Below, piece by piece: positions 48,620 through 60,491 of a DNA stretch of 64,000 bases (positions are counted from its first letter, which is position 1; each line of letters begins with the position of its first letter). This DNA is from Melastoma dodecandrum. Its lineage: Eukaryota; Streptophyta; Magnoliopsida; Myrtales; Melastomataceae. Position numbers and translations under genes: made by a program. The notes under the pieces are model-generated. The model did no database searches. It saw nothing but the letters and a program-made list of their open reading frames with translations, and was not told the origin of the DNA. The stretch covers positions 4,774,001-4,838,000 of the forward strand of contig JARUPY010000397.1 in assembly GCA_029817715.1 (NCBI GenBank), in the 5' to 3' direction.

Positions 48620-51600
48620 TATCCATACCTAAATCAAAATATCGTATGCAAGTGTTAGATATTCGGATTATAATGCTAATGTTGTTAGTTCGGATGTTAT
48701 TTTCGTTTTAATTATCTTTCATGTGAGCTTCTGTATTGGTGGTGTTTTCATTGCATGTTAAAGTTAAATTAGGTATTTCTCTTCCATAGGTGTGAAGATG
48801 AATGGAGTGACTAGAAATTTGGTTAGTAAATAAGTTTTAAATTAATTAATGATATAGAGGGTCGTGAAAAATTGAGGGAACACAGAATCCTATGTTTTTC
48901 TCATATTTTGATTAATTCTCATTTCCTGTATTTAATTTCATTTTAATTTATTTTCTCAAATTCTCGTTTTAATCATTGACTACAATTTAGTTGTCATCTT
49001 TGGGCAAAAGGAAGCACGATCTTTACTCGTTACTTTATTATTTATATGTCTAGTGCACCTGTGAATTTAAACCGTCAAAAACAGTGTCATTCCATAAGGA
49101 TGAGGTTAGAAGTGGCAACGGGCCAGTCTAAACTCGGACCCGACCGACCCGACCCATTAAAACTAGCGTTGACCTGTAACTTATAGATCCTTGAGCTAAA
49201 CCCATAAGCCACACAGGGGTTACCGAACCGATTTACATGATTTTCAACTCGTGACCCAATCCGTATAATATGTTGACCCGTCGACTCAATCCAACTGGTC
49301 GCACATTGTTAAATTAAATAATCTATCCATATAAGAAGCTTTTAATTTTATTTTTTACATCAAAAGAATATGATCATACATTGTTTGAGTCACAAACAAT
49401 GGGATGTTTGTTCTAAACTCTTAAAATTATTTTGCATCTTTAATGTAGCTATTCGTACATAGAGAGCTTTAGATATTGTTGAACAAACAAGTAACTTTAG
49501 ATATCATATAAGATATAAAGAAAAAAATAGTGTAACTATTATTTTGATATTCTTAGATATATGTCTTCTATTTTTTGTTTTATACTCAAGGTTTCAATTA
49601 GTATATTATACATATTTAGAATATAATTTATTGGAAGAACAAACTTCTATATAAATAGTAAAAATAATCAATATTAAAAAACCAATTAAATAAGATATAC
49701 GAAGAATATAGTGTTGGTCGTAGTCAACACTATTCCTCAAGTTCAAGAAATTAGAGCTGGCTTGTGTGGTGGAGGAGCATACGTAGGGGCTTGACCTAAG
49801 AGAGGAAGGTCAAACAACTAAGGGGATAATAATTCGAAATTTGAAAGTATATGCTACAACTTATGAATTTGATGACGATGAGGCATGGATGGAATTTAAT
49901 ATCACGGCATGGTGTCTTAATTGCAAGAGATATACTCAGTTTCATCTCTACCATCGTAGGCGAGTTTGCGTTCAGTCCTCCTGGCGGCAACACTTTAAAT
50001 CCATGTAAATCTATAACGAGCGAGGAAAACCTACCGACACTATTTATGCGTAAATAGCGTGGGACGAGTCGAATTCAGAAAAATTTCTCGACTTTGGTGG
50101 CATTGTCACTCCTTCAGAAGCATTACCCGCTCACATACTCTCGTGTATCGTTCTTGCTCACACTCGAGGAATACTCACAAGGAATATAACAAGCAATTCT
50201 TATTTCATGAGCTCAACCTTATAATGGTTTATCCATGCCCCTTTACAACATTCTTATTTATTGGTGCATTTATGCTAATTAAAATTATACATCATGCATA
50301 TATATATATGCTCCGACGGCAAGAACAATGCAAGGGATTGACATGTTGATTTGTAGAGTTATCCTATGGCTTACAACTCGTGAATCCAGTGAGTTGAACT
50401 TGACCCCGACGGGTCGTTTTGATCCGGCTCAACCCAAACTCGTAGCGACCTCAAAGAGGTGGCTTCGCTGCTTAGCTGTTGCAATTTGATTTGCAAATCC
50501 CGGCCCATCTCACATGATTGGGCTTATATCTAACTTGCGCCATATGTCTATACACTTTCCCAACTTAACATTTTCTGCTTAACTTGGTCTGAGAACAGCT
50601 CTCTGGTCGCCGATTCACACGATCGGGATGGATTTTGACTCCCCCACGGATGTGATTTTAACTCATCCTAGGTATGAAAAGTCGTCCATTTTTACTCTTT
50701 TGGGTGCTCAAACGCAAGGAGGACAATCTCGTTAGAGGCGAAACTGCGTAGTAAAACTTATAGCAGAAGATTTTCGCGATAATATTGTCGTCCGAATTGG
50801 TGGGCCTTCGAGCCATCGGATTCTCTCCTACAGTCACGCAATATCGGGGCCAATGATTGTCTCGTTGGGCTGGTGTTTTAGCCCATGTTTGATCTCTGAC
50901 TGCAATGCAAAATATTCTGGCAGCTACCCTAAAGCCTTGGTGTTCCTGCATTCTTACGGCGGCTTTAGTTCCTAAAGGCATCTGAGATTAGTTCGAACTT
51001 CATTTTCTCCGTCTCTGTAAAGGGATCCGGCAAACACTTGCATGATTTTAGGGCTGCCGTCAATCTACTGCCAGCAACAAAAAAAAAGACAAACCTTATT
51101 GCGACGAGCCAGCACTAAAAGTAGTGGCTCCATTGAAAGGGCCATATACCTACACATTTCAGCTGGACTGATATATATGAATTCGTTAGGCAAGACGTCT
51201 TCACTCAATTTTCAATCATAGGGATACAGCTGTGATGATTTCACCAACCCCATACCAAGTCCTCAGCTTCCACAAAAAAATGGTGGATAGATATATAAAG
51301 ATCTGTTTGCGATTCCCGTTGCCGCATATAGCTTCGTCAAGTCTCGACTTAGGCCGCAAAAGCTTCAGAAAGCGGCAAACCGCACTCCGGTTTGATATAA
51401 CTCTCCAAACTATGTACATTACTATTCATCCTTACTTCTCTGTAAGTACTTGAAATCATCAGTTCGGAAAGTGGTGGGCACACGCACACGCACACGCTCA
51501 ATTAGATTCCCTCCTTTTATGTTTTATTTTTTTAAATCATTTCCTACCTTCCTCCGAAAGTGTATCGAGGAAAAGTGATGGCAAAGGAAGCACGCTAATA

Positions 51601-52769
51601 ATGAATGGGGTTGGGATTGATGATGGATAGGGCTCAGCCATGATCGTCACTTCTTACTCATCGTCGATAGATGGATGGCTGGCGTCTTGAATCGATCACC
51701 CTAACACACACACATGGACACACTCATGACTACTTCCTTCGATTGGATGTTGTAGAAAGAACGCTAATCATGCCCCTCGACCAAAATGATATTCACCCTC
51801 TCCAGGGAACCACTAGAAGGAATCCGTAAAACTGATAATATTCCAAACAAAATAAAATCATGTTGTTGTTGTCAGAGAGCATTATTGTAAACCAACCACA
51901 TTCACTGCCTCTCCGATTGTTATATTTTCCTAGCAATGTTATGCCCCATGTCGATACAATAATTGGGGGAAAGGCAATGAAAGATAGATGCACTGCACAC
52001 CTTCTTTTTAATATCCCTACACGTGACATTATTTTGTTTCTTATTTTTTATTATATTCGGTTGGTTGGTTGTTCTGATTTGATATGATTGGCTATCAGAA
52101 AAAAAAAGAGAGGTACAAAGAATTTAAATTATCAAATAAATTACTTTAGTTATATATTTTTTTATCAGAAATTTCTTTTTAGAGTCTGGTAGTCAAGAAG
52201 GGTAGCTAAGCTACCGCACAAAACCACACTTTCACCAATGCTATTATGAGATTATTTTAATATTTTATCAAAAAAAATTTGCCATCTAACAATTATTTCT
52301 AAAAATTTAACCGAGTGAAATGAATCATAAAAATATTATTATTACTAGTGGATATCTAAATATCAAACGAATGAATTATTTTTATTTTAAATTTGGTTTA
52401 CTCCCCCAAGAGGGAACCGACCGTATTGTTTGTGTACCCAGTTGCAGCAAAAGGTGACACGAGGGTGAGAGCGAGTAGCAGCCTTTTTCCTTCAATGGAG
52501 GAGGTTTTGAAAATATAACTCTTCCTCTTCTTATTACCTTCTTTTCCTCCGTCTATGGCGCTTTCAGAATTATTCGGCTAATTAAGTTTGGGTCTATGCA
52601 GATGTATTTGGGGGGGTTGTTCTTGTTCTTGAAGATTTCCCAGCTTTTTTAGCTCTTGATTTTGCAGTGATCTTTGGTTCCGACCTAATGATTGGGGCAG
52701 GAACTTATCAGAGAGGGTAGATTCATGTTGTGATTTTTAGCTCTGGCATTCACAGCAGCAGCTGCTGCA
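48620..52769. other. Intergenic region, no supported gene
   Basis: AT-rich DNA with two patches containing GACCCGACC-like words (about 49115-49310 and 50395-50455), which are common at the edges of plant hAT-like or non-autonomous elements. I could not pair them as terminal repeats. A CACACG microsatellite lies near 51480-51497. The last 300 bp are probably the promoter and 5' UTR of the SnRK1 beta gene. Confidence 0.4.
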
Positions 52770-53853
52770 ATGGGTAATGTTAGCGGCTCCATCAGTGGCG
52801 AAGAATGTGAGGAGATAAGTAGTCTCGAAGAAATTCATGCTCCTCCGGTGCCCGTGCACTCGGTATGCCCTCTGCTTCCCTTTAGCATATGTGCATTTGC
52901 TTTCACAGCATTCGATCCTCATTTTTTGATCGAACTTCAGTGGACATCAACGGTATGCAGAAGATTAGTTCTACTTCTGGGGTTACCTAGTTTGAGTCCA
53001 TTTGAGCCAGCAACGGGACATCCCCGCAGAATTGCAGTAGCGATTTATATTATGCATTTTGTGATGCAGAGCATCAATATTGAATCTGTGTACGCGGCTA
53101 ATCAGAGACCGATGCCGGTGATGATCACGTGGTGTCATGGAGGGAGGCAAGTCGCAGTCACGGGCTCGTGGAACAACTGGGCACAAATGTACCCCTTTAT
53201 TTCACATCTTTCTAGTCTGCCTTCTACATTTGTCTTTCACTAGTCAGCCAACTAACCAGGGCTACCTCTGTACTGTGACTTAACAGAGAACCGATGCACA
53301 GATCCGGTGAGGAGTTTGTGCTCGTGAAGCTGCTCCCCTCCGGTGTTTACCACTATCGCTTTGTTGTTGACGGGAACCCGATGTGTGATGAGGACGCTCC
53401 CTTCAGTTTCATCGATCCTGGAGGGAACACATACAACATGTTGGATGTCGAGGTTAATCTGACAGGAATGACCTCAGATAGGAAAAAAAGATGTCCTTAT
53501 GCCTACTCAACTAGTTCTACCCTCTTGTACAGGAGTTTGCGGCAGAACCTTGCGAGAATGTGCCCGAGCCCAATTCACCAGAAGAGAGCTATGGGAGGAA
53601 CTCGATCCATGATATCGACTTCAGCAAGCCTCCACCAGACCTCCCCCCGCAGATGTATAAGCCATTGTTGAATGATTCGCCACCGTCATGGCCTGACGTT
53701 CACCAACTCTTAGCAAGGCCTCCGCATGTGGTGCTGAACCATCTATACGTGAAGGGCTGCGAACGTCAGGTTGTCGCACTAGGCTCAACACATCGGTTTC
53801 TCAAGAAGTACGTGACTGTAATACTCTACAAGCCTTCCATACACCGGATATGA
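52770..53853 (+). CDS. KINB: SnRK1 (AMPK/Snf1) regulatory beta subunit
   Basis: This is the scaffold subunit that joins the SnRK1 catalytic alpha and gamma subunits in plant energy signalling. Exons 52770-52862, 53070-53188, 53287-53452 and 53533-53853 join in phase to 232 residues. MGNVSG supplies a Gly2 N-myristoylation site, so a membrane-associated pool is likely. A glycogen-binding-like domain follows (QVAVTGSWNNWAQ, LVKLLPSGVYHYRFVVDG, GGNTYNMLDVE). The C-terminal ASC domain carries FSKPPPDLPPQMYKPLLND, PPHVVLNHLYVKG and VVALGSTHRFLKKYVTVILY. It is shorter than typical beta1/beta2 subunits (about 280 residues) because the Pro-rich segment between the myristoylation site and the glycogen-binding domain is not seen. 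That segment may be missing or hidden in intron 1, which is itself open in frame. Confidence 0.88.
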
Positions 53854-54007
53854 AGACAGGAAACTTCAAATTGCCGGCACATTCCAGCCTGAGAGAGTGG
53901 TTGAAATTAACCATTTTGTCGTCGAAACAGGATAGGAAAGGATTCCTCAGGTAGAATGAAACAGACGCTCCCTTTAGTCAGCATTCCGACGAGATTAAGG
54001 GAAAAAA

Positions 54008-57000
54008 CTACCAGTAATCTCTGCAGGAACAGGCACCTTCTTCAAAATGATGGAAACGGTTTGAATCTCTCAACACGATTGTCCGATTAACTATCTTCGA
54101 TATGTACTTAAATGCCAAGTGACAGTCACCGCAAACACGAAGGTTCTTCATTATTCTTATGGGCAGTTCTGAGTTTCTCGTGAGCACGAAGGCGATAGCG
54201 ATTTTCTCGCTGTGATAGCTCAGCAGCTCTTCCTTGCTCTCGGCATCGAGATCATAGAGAGCGAATCCAGTCAGCGGCACATAACCGGCATCCCTCATCT
54301 TACCATTTATTTCTCTCAGTTTACTGTATATTTGGTCCTTATTGGGGTGAGATCTGTCACCAGCCACAAAGACATGAACGCCATCCTTCATGGTAACCCA
54401 ACTGCATCCCGCTTCCTTTTTCGCCGCTGCCCGGTTCATCGCCGTCCTGGCCTTCCCCATATCGACCCAGTTCCCCCCAGAAGCATACATGTGAGACAAA
54501 AGCACATAGTTCACTGCATTTTCTGGTTCCATTTCAAGAAGCATGCTTGCTGCCCTTCTACCTAATTTGCTATTTCGACCATTGGCTCGACAACATGCTG
54601 CTAACACTGTCCTCCAAATGAGTATGTTTGGCCCAAACGGCATTTTGTTAATGAAATCCTCCATTTTAGCAAGTTCACCAGCTCGACCAAGTAAATCGAC
54701 CATGCACGAGTAGTGTTCCATTCTTGGGGCCAATCCGTACCCTTTCAGCATGGACTCAAAATTATCAAATCCTTCTTCGACCATGCCAACATGACTACAT
54801 GCAGAGAGCACGCCAACAAAGGTGACATGATCCGGCTGCTGTCCGCTTAACTTCATCCTGGCAAACAGCTTCAGGGCTTCGTCTCCAAGCCCGTGGCGGG
54901 CAAATCCCGAAATCATAGAGTTCCATGAATAAACGTTTCTTTGGGGCATTCCATTGAAAAACCTAGAAGCATAATCTACCCTGCCACACTTTGAGTACAT
55001 GTCTATCAGTGCACTCCCAACCACGACGTCGGACTCCAAATCCGCTCTTATACCACAAGCATGGACTTCCATGCCACGTTCAAGGGTCGCAACCGAGGCA
55101 CAGGCACTGAGAATGGTGGCGAAGGTAAAAGAATCCAATCTCTGGCCTCGTTGCAACATCGACCAGACTAAATCCATGGCTTTGCTCAGAAACTCGTTAT
55201 GTATATACCCAGAGATCATAGCATTCCAGCTTACATCGTCCTGTCTTCTCGACATCCTCGAAAAGATCCTTTCACAAGCATCCATCTCTCCACACTTACC
55301 ATAACAAGTCAACAGCGCGTTCTCAATGGCCCCATCATGTGCCAGATGGTGCTTAACAACCAGTGCATGCACCTGGTGATTGAGAGCAGAATCGGACAAA
55401 GAAGAGACAGCCGCAAAGAGGCTTAAGAAGGTTACATTGCTGGGTATCCATCCTGCTCGCAGCATGCTAGAAAAATAATGAAGTGCTTCTGAAACTGATT
55501 CTTCCGAATGAGCAAATGCTCCTATTATTGAATTCCAGGAAATTTGATCGTGCTCCATCATTGAGGAGAAAAGTTTCTGACAAGTAGAGACGTGCCCAGT
55601 TTCGGAATACACAGCAAGAAGGGCATTGGTTACTGAACAGTCTAAGTCGAGCCCCAACTTTATCCCCTCCGCATGAATTTGACAACCCAGGAAATCCCAA
55701 TGCAAGCTGGCGCACGAACTCAGTCCACTAATCAACGTGTAATTTGCAGGCATTAACCCGCTCCTCCTCATTTGCCTGAAGGTCATTGCAGCATCCTCAA
55801 AACACTCATTCTGATCCAAGCCGGTAATTAACGAATTCCATGAAATCAAATCTTTCTCTGTCATTAATGTGAAAACTGACATGGCATCACTGATTGCGCC
55901 ACATTTTGCATACATATTTACAAATGCGTTCCCCAAGGACACTCCGTGATCCATTAAGTCTTTTCGGACAAGATATGCGTGGACTTCTCTACCCTTCCTT
56001 TTTCCTTCTTCTGGATCCGTAAATTCAGCAAAAGCACTCAACAAGATCAAGTATGAGTCTAGGTTAACATCAACTGAGCCCCTTGTCTCCATAAATATTT
56101 GGAGTGCTTCTTCGCCTGCTTTCTGTCTCACCAGTCCTACCATTAGCCCATTCATGGAGACAACGTTCCTAATGCTCAACTGCCAAAATAGCTCTTTTGC
56201 ATGATCAGCCAAACCAAACCTTGCTAGCGCGCTTACTAATGCGCTGCCAACATAGAGGTTGTCCATAAACCCAGATTTGTTCACTCTTGCAAGCATCTGC
56301 TCTAACAATTTCTCACTGTTATCAGTGCAGCTCCCAGCCACTGCTGTTATCAAGCTGCCAAATGTGTACTCATTAGGCCCTAAATAAGACTGACCACCAC
56401 CCTCCTGCTGCATGCACGAGAACAACTGAAACGCAGATACCACGTCTCCCCTTTGTGAAAGAACAGATATTATAGAATTCCAAGATATCAAATTCCTAAA
56501 CTTTATATCATCAAATATACGTAAGGAGTCACGGGCCGAGCCCAGACTTCGACCATACATCGAAATCAAAGCATTGGAAACCACAGAATCGCCCGAACAA
56601 GGCGTCTTCAGGACCATGCCATGAACCTGCCGGCCAAATGCCGGCCCATCCGACCCCTTCTCATTACAAGCCTTGATCACGCTGCCGTAAACATAACGGC
56701 TCGGCCCCCAACCCTCGCGAACCATATCCCGAAACACCAACCAGGCCTCCTCGGGGGCGCCATTGCTCACCAGCCCAGAAATCAGACATGCCCAGGTGAC
56801 AGAATTCCTAAGTGTCATACCATCAAACACCTCCTGTGCCAGACCCAACTCGCCCACCTTCGCATAAGCGTAAATGAGGGTGTTGCACAGGAACAGTTGG
56901 TCTTCACAGGGCCCCATCTTGACCATCCACGCTTGGACAATACCAGCATTGACACGAGAGTTGGCGGAGATGAGATCGAGCAAGTCGCTGCCTCGAAGAG

Positions 57001-57142
57001 CCGCATCATCATTGGCCGACGGGAGGAGACACGCACTGTAGGCAGGCGATGCGTAGGAAGCGATATGCGTATTGGGTCTGGAGGGGGAGGAGGGAATGAG
57101 AGTGAAAGCCCGAGGAGAGGATGTAAGAAACCGTCGAAGCAT
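54008..57142 (-). CDS. DYW-class pentatricopeptide repeat protein
   Basis: One uninterrupted frame of 1044 residues, intronless as is usual for this family. The N-terminus (MLRRFLTSSPRAFTLIPSS) is Ser/Arg-rich and should target a mitochondrion or plastid. About twenty PLS-type repeats follow, with recurring NALISMYG-, SWNSMISGF- and GVLSACSHVGMVEEG-like cores, then the E/E+ region. The DYW deaminase-like domain carries HSEKIA near residue 974, CGDCH near 995, and ends CSCRDYW. Such proteins select single cytidines for C-to-U editing of organelle transcripts. Repeat order and the C-terminal half recall Arabidopsis At5g09950 (MEF7), from memory only. It converges with the SnRK1 beta gene; stops are 155 bp apart. 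A copia element starts about 170 bp upstream of its ATG. Confidence 0.95.
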   Translation of the reverse strand: MLRRFLTSSPRAFTLIPSSPSRPNTHIASYASPAYSACLLPSANDDAALRGSDLLDLISANSRVNAGIVQAWMVKMGPCEDQLFLCNTLIYAYAKVGELGLAQEVFDGMTLRNSVTWACLISGLVSNGAPEEAWLVFRDMVREGWGPSRYVYGSVIKACNEKGSDGPAFGRQVHGMVLKTPCSGDSVVSNALISMYGRSLGSARDSLRIFDDIKFRNLISWNSIISVLSQRGDVVSAFQLFSCMQQEGGGQSYLGPNEYTFGSLITAVAGSCTDNSEKLLEQMLARVNKSGFMDNLYVGSALVSALARFGLADHAKELFWQLSIRNVVSMNGLMVGLVRQKAGEEALQIFMETRGSVDVNLDSYLILLSAFAEFTDPEEGKRKGREVHAYLVRKDLMDHGVSLGNAFVNMYAKCGAISDAMSVFTLMTEKDLISWNSLITGLDQNECFEDAAMTFRQMRRSGLMPANYTLISGLSSCASLHWDFLGCQIHAEGIKLGLDLDCSVTNALLAVYSETGHVSTCQKLFSSMMEHDQISWNSIIGAFAHSEESVSEALHYFSSMLRAGWIPSNVTFLSLFAAVSSLSDSALNHQVHALVVKHHLAHDGAIENALLTCYGKCGEMDACERIFSRMSRRQDDVSWNAMISGYIHNEFLSKAMDLVWSMLQRGQRLDSFTFATILSACASVATLERGMEVHACGIRADLESDVVVGSALIDMYSKCGRVDYASRFFNGMPQRNVYSWNSMISGFARHGLGDEALKLFARMKLSGQQPDHVTFVGVLSACSHVGMVEEGFDNFESMLKGYGLAPRMEHYSCMVDLLGRAGELAKMEDFINKMPFGPNILIWRTVLAACCRANGRNSKLGRRAASMLLEMEPENAVNYVLLSHMYASGGNWVDMGKARTAMNRAAAKKEAGCSWVTMKDGVHVFVAGDRSHPNKDQIYSKLREINGKMRDAGYVPLTGFALYDLDAESKEELLSYHSEKIAIAFVLTRNSELPIRIMKNLRVCGDCHLAFKYISKIVNRTIVLRDSNRFHHFEEGACSCRDYW

Positions 57143-57311
57143 AGAATTGTCGGAGGAGGCTGTGATACATGATATAACTAATTACTCAATGCGCGAGTAT
57201 CGTTATATCTTCTTTTCCATGGACAGTCGCCCATGAAAGTCTGGAATTCCCGAATGGCTGTGGAACTCATCCACCCCGTTCCAAACTCTGTTCATCATCT
57301 CTGTCATGATT

Positions 57312-57682
57312 TGTTGAACAGAAGGGCCAAGCCCAACCTTCTAATGAAGTTTATGCAGACGAAGGTTTAGGCTCAGCCCATCAAATAAGCAGACCACCAG
57401 GATGCGGGAGTTGTTAGAGTTTGTTAATAATCCCCGCAGCACAGCAGGCGCACACAGCACACCCAGTTCCCATAGCATAACCATATTCCCTCCTAACGCC
57501 CCAACAGAAGTTGTTGGAGGAATGTAAGCTTATATAAATTGAGAAATACAGAACAATTCTCTGCATTTTCCTTCCCTTCTTCCCTTTCTTCTTCCTGCTT
57601 CTCTTTTCTTCTTCTGCTATCCTCACCCAGATTACAGACAATATCCCAGATATTTCTCATTCCTTCATCCCGCTTTTCTTCA
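57312..57682 (+). repeat. 5' LTR of the copia element
   Basis: This 371-bp LTR directly precedes the tRNA-Met primer site. It lacks about 37 bp around a TATATA...TTTTTAAC stretch that is present in the 3' LTR (about 62640-62680), so its promoter core may be damaged. Confidence 0.92.
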
Positions 57683-57732
57683 TGGTATCAGAGCCCTAAA
57701 GGGTTTATCGCGCTCAACCGGTGTGCTGCAAA

Positions 57733-58567
57733 ATGGAAGATCATCATTCGAAACAGGGGAATCCTTTGTTTTCGTCTGAACAGGTGCAGACACCTATTTC
57801 AGGGGTTTCTGGTCACAGTTTTCTGCATGGTGTTTCTGGGCTGCAAGTCCCGCCAGGTATTTTTGCAGCGATGATAAAGCTGGAAGAAAACAACTACCCA
57901 CTTTGGAAGGGACAAGTACTTGCAGCAGTCACAGCAAGCGGCCTAGAAGACTTTATTTTCGGCCTCTCTGTTCCACCTCAGAAGTAATTAGATGATGCTG
58001 CCACTTTGGTGAACCCAGACCACAGGATTTGGCAGCGGAATGATAAAGTCGTGATGAGTCTGCTATTCTCTTTGCTGTCACCTGAGGTTTTAAGTCAGGT
58101 AGTGTGTTGCCTTACTTCGCATGAAGTCTGGGAGACTCTGAGGCAGAGACGAGTCTTAAAAACTACATGGCTAATTAACCTCAGAAACCAAATGCAGTAG
58201 CTAAGGAAAGAAGGCAGGCCGATGCAGGTATATCTGAATGCGCTAAAATCCTTGGCTAATCAGTTGGCTGCTATAGGAGAGCCGGTGAGACACCGCGACT
58301 ACATATGGTATATGATGGAGGGTCTTCCAGTGGAATATGGCGCGGTAGTCACAGCAATATATAGCAGGCCGGATCCAGTTCCTCTAGAGGAAATACAGAA
58401 TCTCCTCTTGAATTTTGAGATGCGTCTGGACAGAAGGCAAGGGCTGGACTGCTTCATCCCCCAGGTACAGTTAACAACCTCTGTCCCTGCAGGTGATGTA
58501 AGACCTCAATCGCCACACCCGATTCTGTCTAAACAGCCTATACCAGCCCATATACAAATTGCCCAGA
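57733..58567 (+). pseudogene. Copia gag, interrupted
   Basis: The frame opens MEDHHSKQGNPLFSSEQ and contains the copia gag block (IKLEENNYPLWKGQVLAAV, IWQRNDKVVMSLLFSLLSPE, MQVYLNALKSLANQLAAIGE, YGAVVTAIYSRPDPVPLEEI). A TAA lies at 57985-57990, a TAG at 58198-58200 and another TAG at 58570-58572. The zinc knuckle is in a different frame downstream. Confidence 0.88.
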
Positions 58568-60487
58568 CTTAGCCATCAAACACATTCATACTCTCCACAG
58601 AGTCTACTTGGCCGACCTCCCCCTCGCTCTTATACCCTTCCCACTAGACCAAACTCATATTCTCGATATCAGCCAAAACCCAAACCGAAATGCCAGATTT
58701 GTTTTAAAATTGGACATACAACGTTAACATGTTTTCATAGACTCAATTCTACCTACACTACTCCACCGCAAACTCACTTCACCAATTTTCAGCCTTCCCT
58801 CCACAGTTCCCAAATGTTACCCCCACCCCTCTTTTCCCACTATCCATCCCAACCAACCCCACAATGCTCCCCTTCTCCTGTTTTCACACCTGGTGTTTCC
58901 GAGACAAACACATGGCTGCTTGACTCTGGTGCATCTCATCATGTGACACCCACTACGACAGACCTGCATACCATCTCTCCCTATCAAGGTAACTCGTCTG
59001 TCAAGCTAGGTAATGGTAGTCATGTGAGCATCTCCCACATTGGCAGTGGTTCTCTGCAAACTGAGTCTGGCTGTCTTCTCTTACACGATATTTTACATAC
59101 TCCTTCTCTGTCTCATCGTCTCCTAAGTGTTTCCAAGCTATGCCAGGATAATCCCATCACTATTGAATTCACTTCTGACCTTTTTGTTGTCAAGGACAAA
59201 GCCACCAGTCAAATTCTCATTCGGGGCCAGATGGAACAGGGAATGTACCGCTTAACATCCAGCCACTACCCTGATCTGCTTGATTCACTGGCCTCAGCTG
59301 CCAGTTCTTCCTCTGTCAATGCACCATCTTCATCACATCCGTCTGCTTTTCCAGTGCTCCACCTGTCAACAGTAGATAAGGACACTTGGCATCTCCGTTT
59401 AGGCCACCCGTGCCCTGATATTCTCTCTAAAACTCATGTGAACTGTAAACAGTTCAGTCTCTCCTCTACTTCTTCTATGTGTCATGCTTGTGCGATGAGA
59501 AAACACCATCGGCTAAGGTTTCCAATTTCAGTCTCACAAGCCTCAAAACCCTTCCAACTCATTCACACAGACCTATGGGGTCCTGCTCCTATCAACTATG
59601 TTACTGGGGACCGGTATTTTATGCTGTTGATTGATGATGCCACTCGTTACTCTTGGATATATTTCCTGCATGACAAATCCCAGGCTCTGCAGGCCTTCAA
59701 ACGGTTTCATGCCCTGGTTTCTAACTTTTTTCACTCTACTATCTCCACTGTCCGCTCCGATTGGGGTGGTGAATTCCGCTCCCTCCATAACTACCTCTTC
59801 ACTAATGGGATCACTCACCAACGCTCTTGTCCTCATACTCCCCAACAAAATGGGAGAGTAGAGCGTAAGAATCGTCATGTGGTTGAAGTTGGTCTGTCCT
59901 TACTGCTTCATTCAAATGTCCCAAAACATTTCTGGGTCTACGCCTTCAATGAGGTTGTTTCTCTCATCAACATGCTTCCTTCTCGTATACTTCAATTCCG
60001 GTCTCCTTTTCAACTACTACATCATACTGCTCCTGATTATTCTGACTTGCGTGTCTTCGGTTGTCTCTGTTTTCCATCCTTACGTCCATATGCTTCTCAC
60101 AAATTTGACTCTCGGTCCACACCTTGTGTTCTCCTAGGAAGAAGCGTGTCTCACAAAGGGTATATCTATCTCGATTCTACAACAAGCAGTATATACATCT
60201 CCAGGGATGTCATTTTTGATGAAACTAAGTTCCCTTTTATGGACAATAAACAGTCTAAGCCTTCCTCTCATAGCCACTCTTTTTACTCACCTTGTTTCCT
60301 CCAACCAGTTCCTCCCAGTCCCTACTTCGTCTCTTCCCCAAATTCATTCTCCGTCATCTTCTTCACGTCAAAATTCCCTTGGCAGCCGACTCAGTGCAGA
60401 GTACTCCATCATCTACTACCTCACATGAATCCATACCTCCCTCGTCAGAGTCTGTCCCTTTACCTCGGTCTGTTCCTCAGAAAATAG
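58559..60487 (+). pseudogene. Copia zinc knuckle, protease and integrase
   Basis: The frame holds a CX2CX4HX4C knuckle (CQICFKIGHTTLTC, residue 45 on), the aspartic protease site WLLDSGASHHVT (Asp near 122) and the gag-pre-integrase TWHLRLGHPCPDIL. The integrase core has Asp near 336 (HTDLWGP), Asp near 401 (RSDWGGEF) and Glu near 434 (PQQNGRVERKNR). It shifts frame soon after VIFDETKFPF (about 60240) and the rest is not meaningful. The integrase core itself looks intact. Confidence 0.88.
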
Positions 60488-60491
60488 ATAA

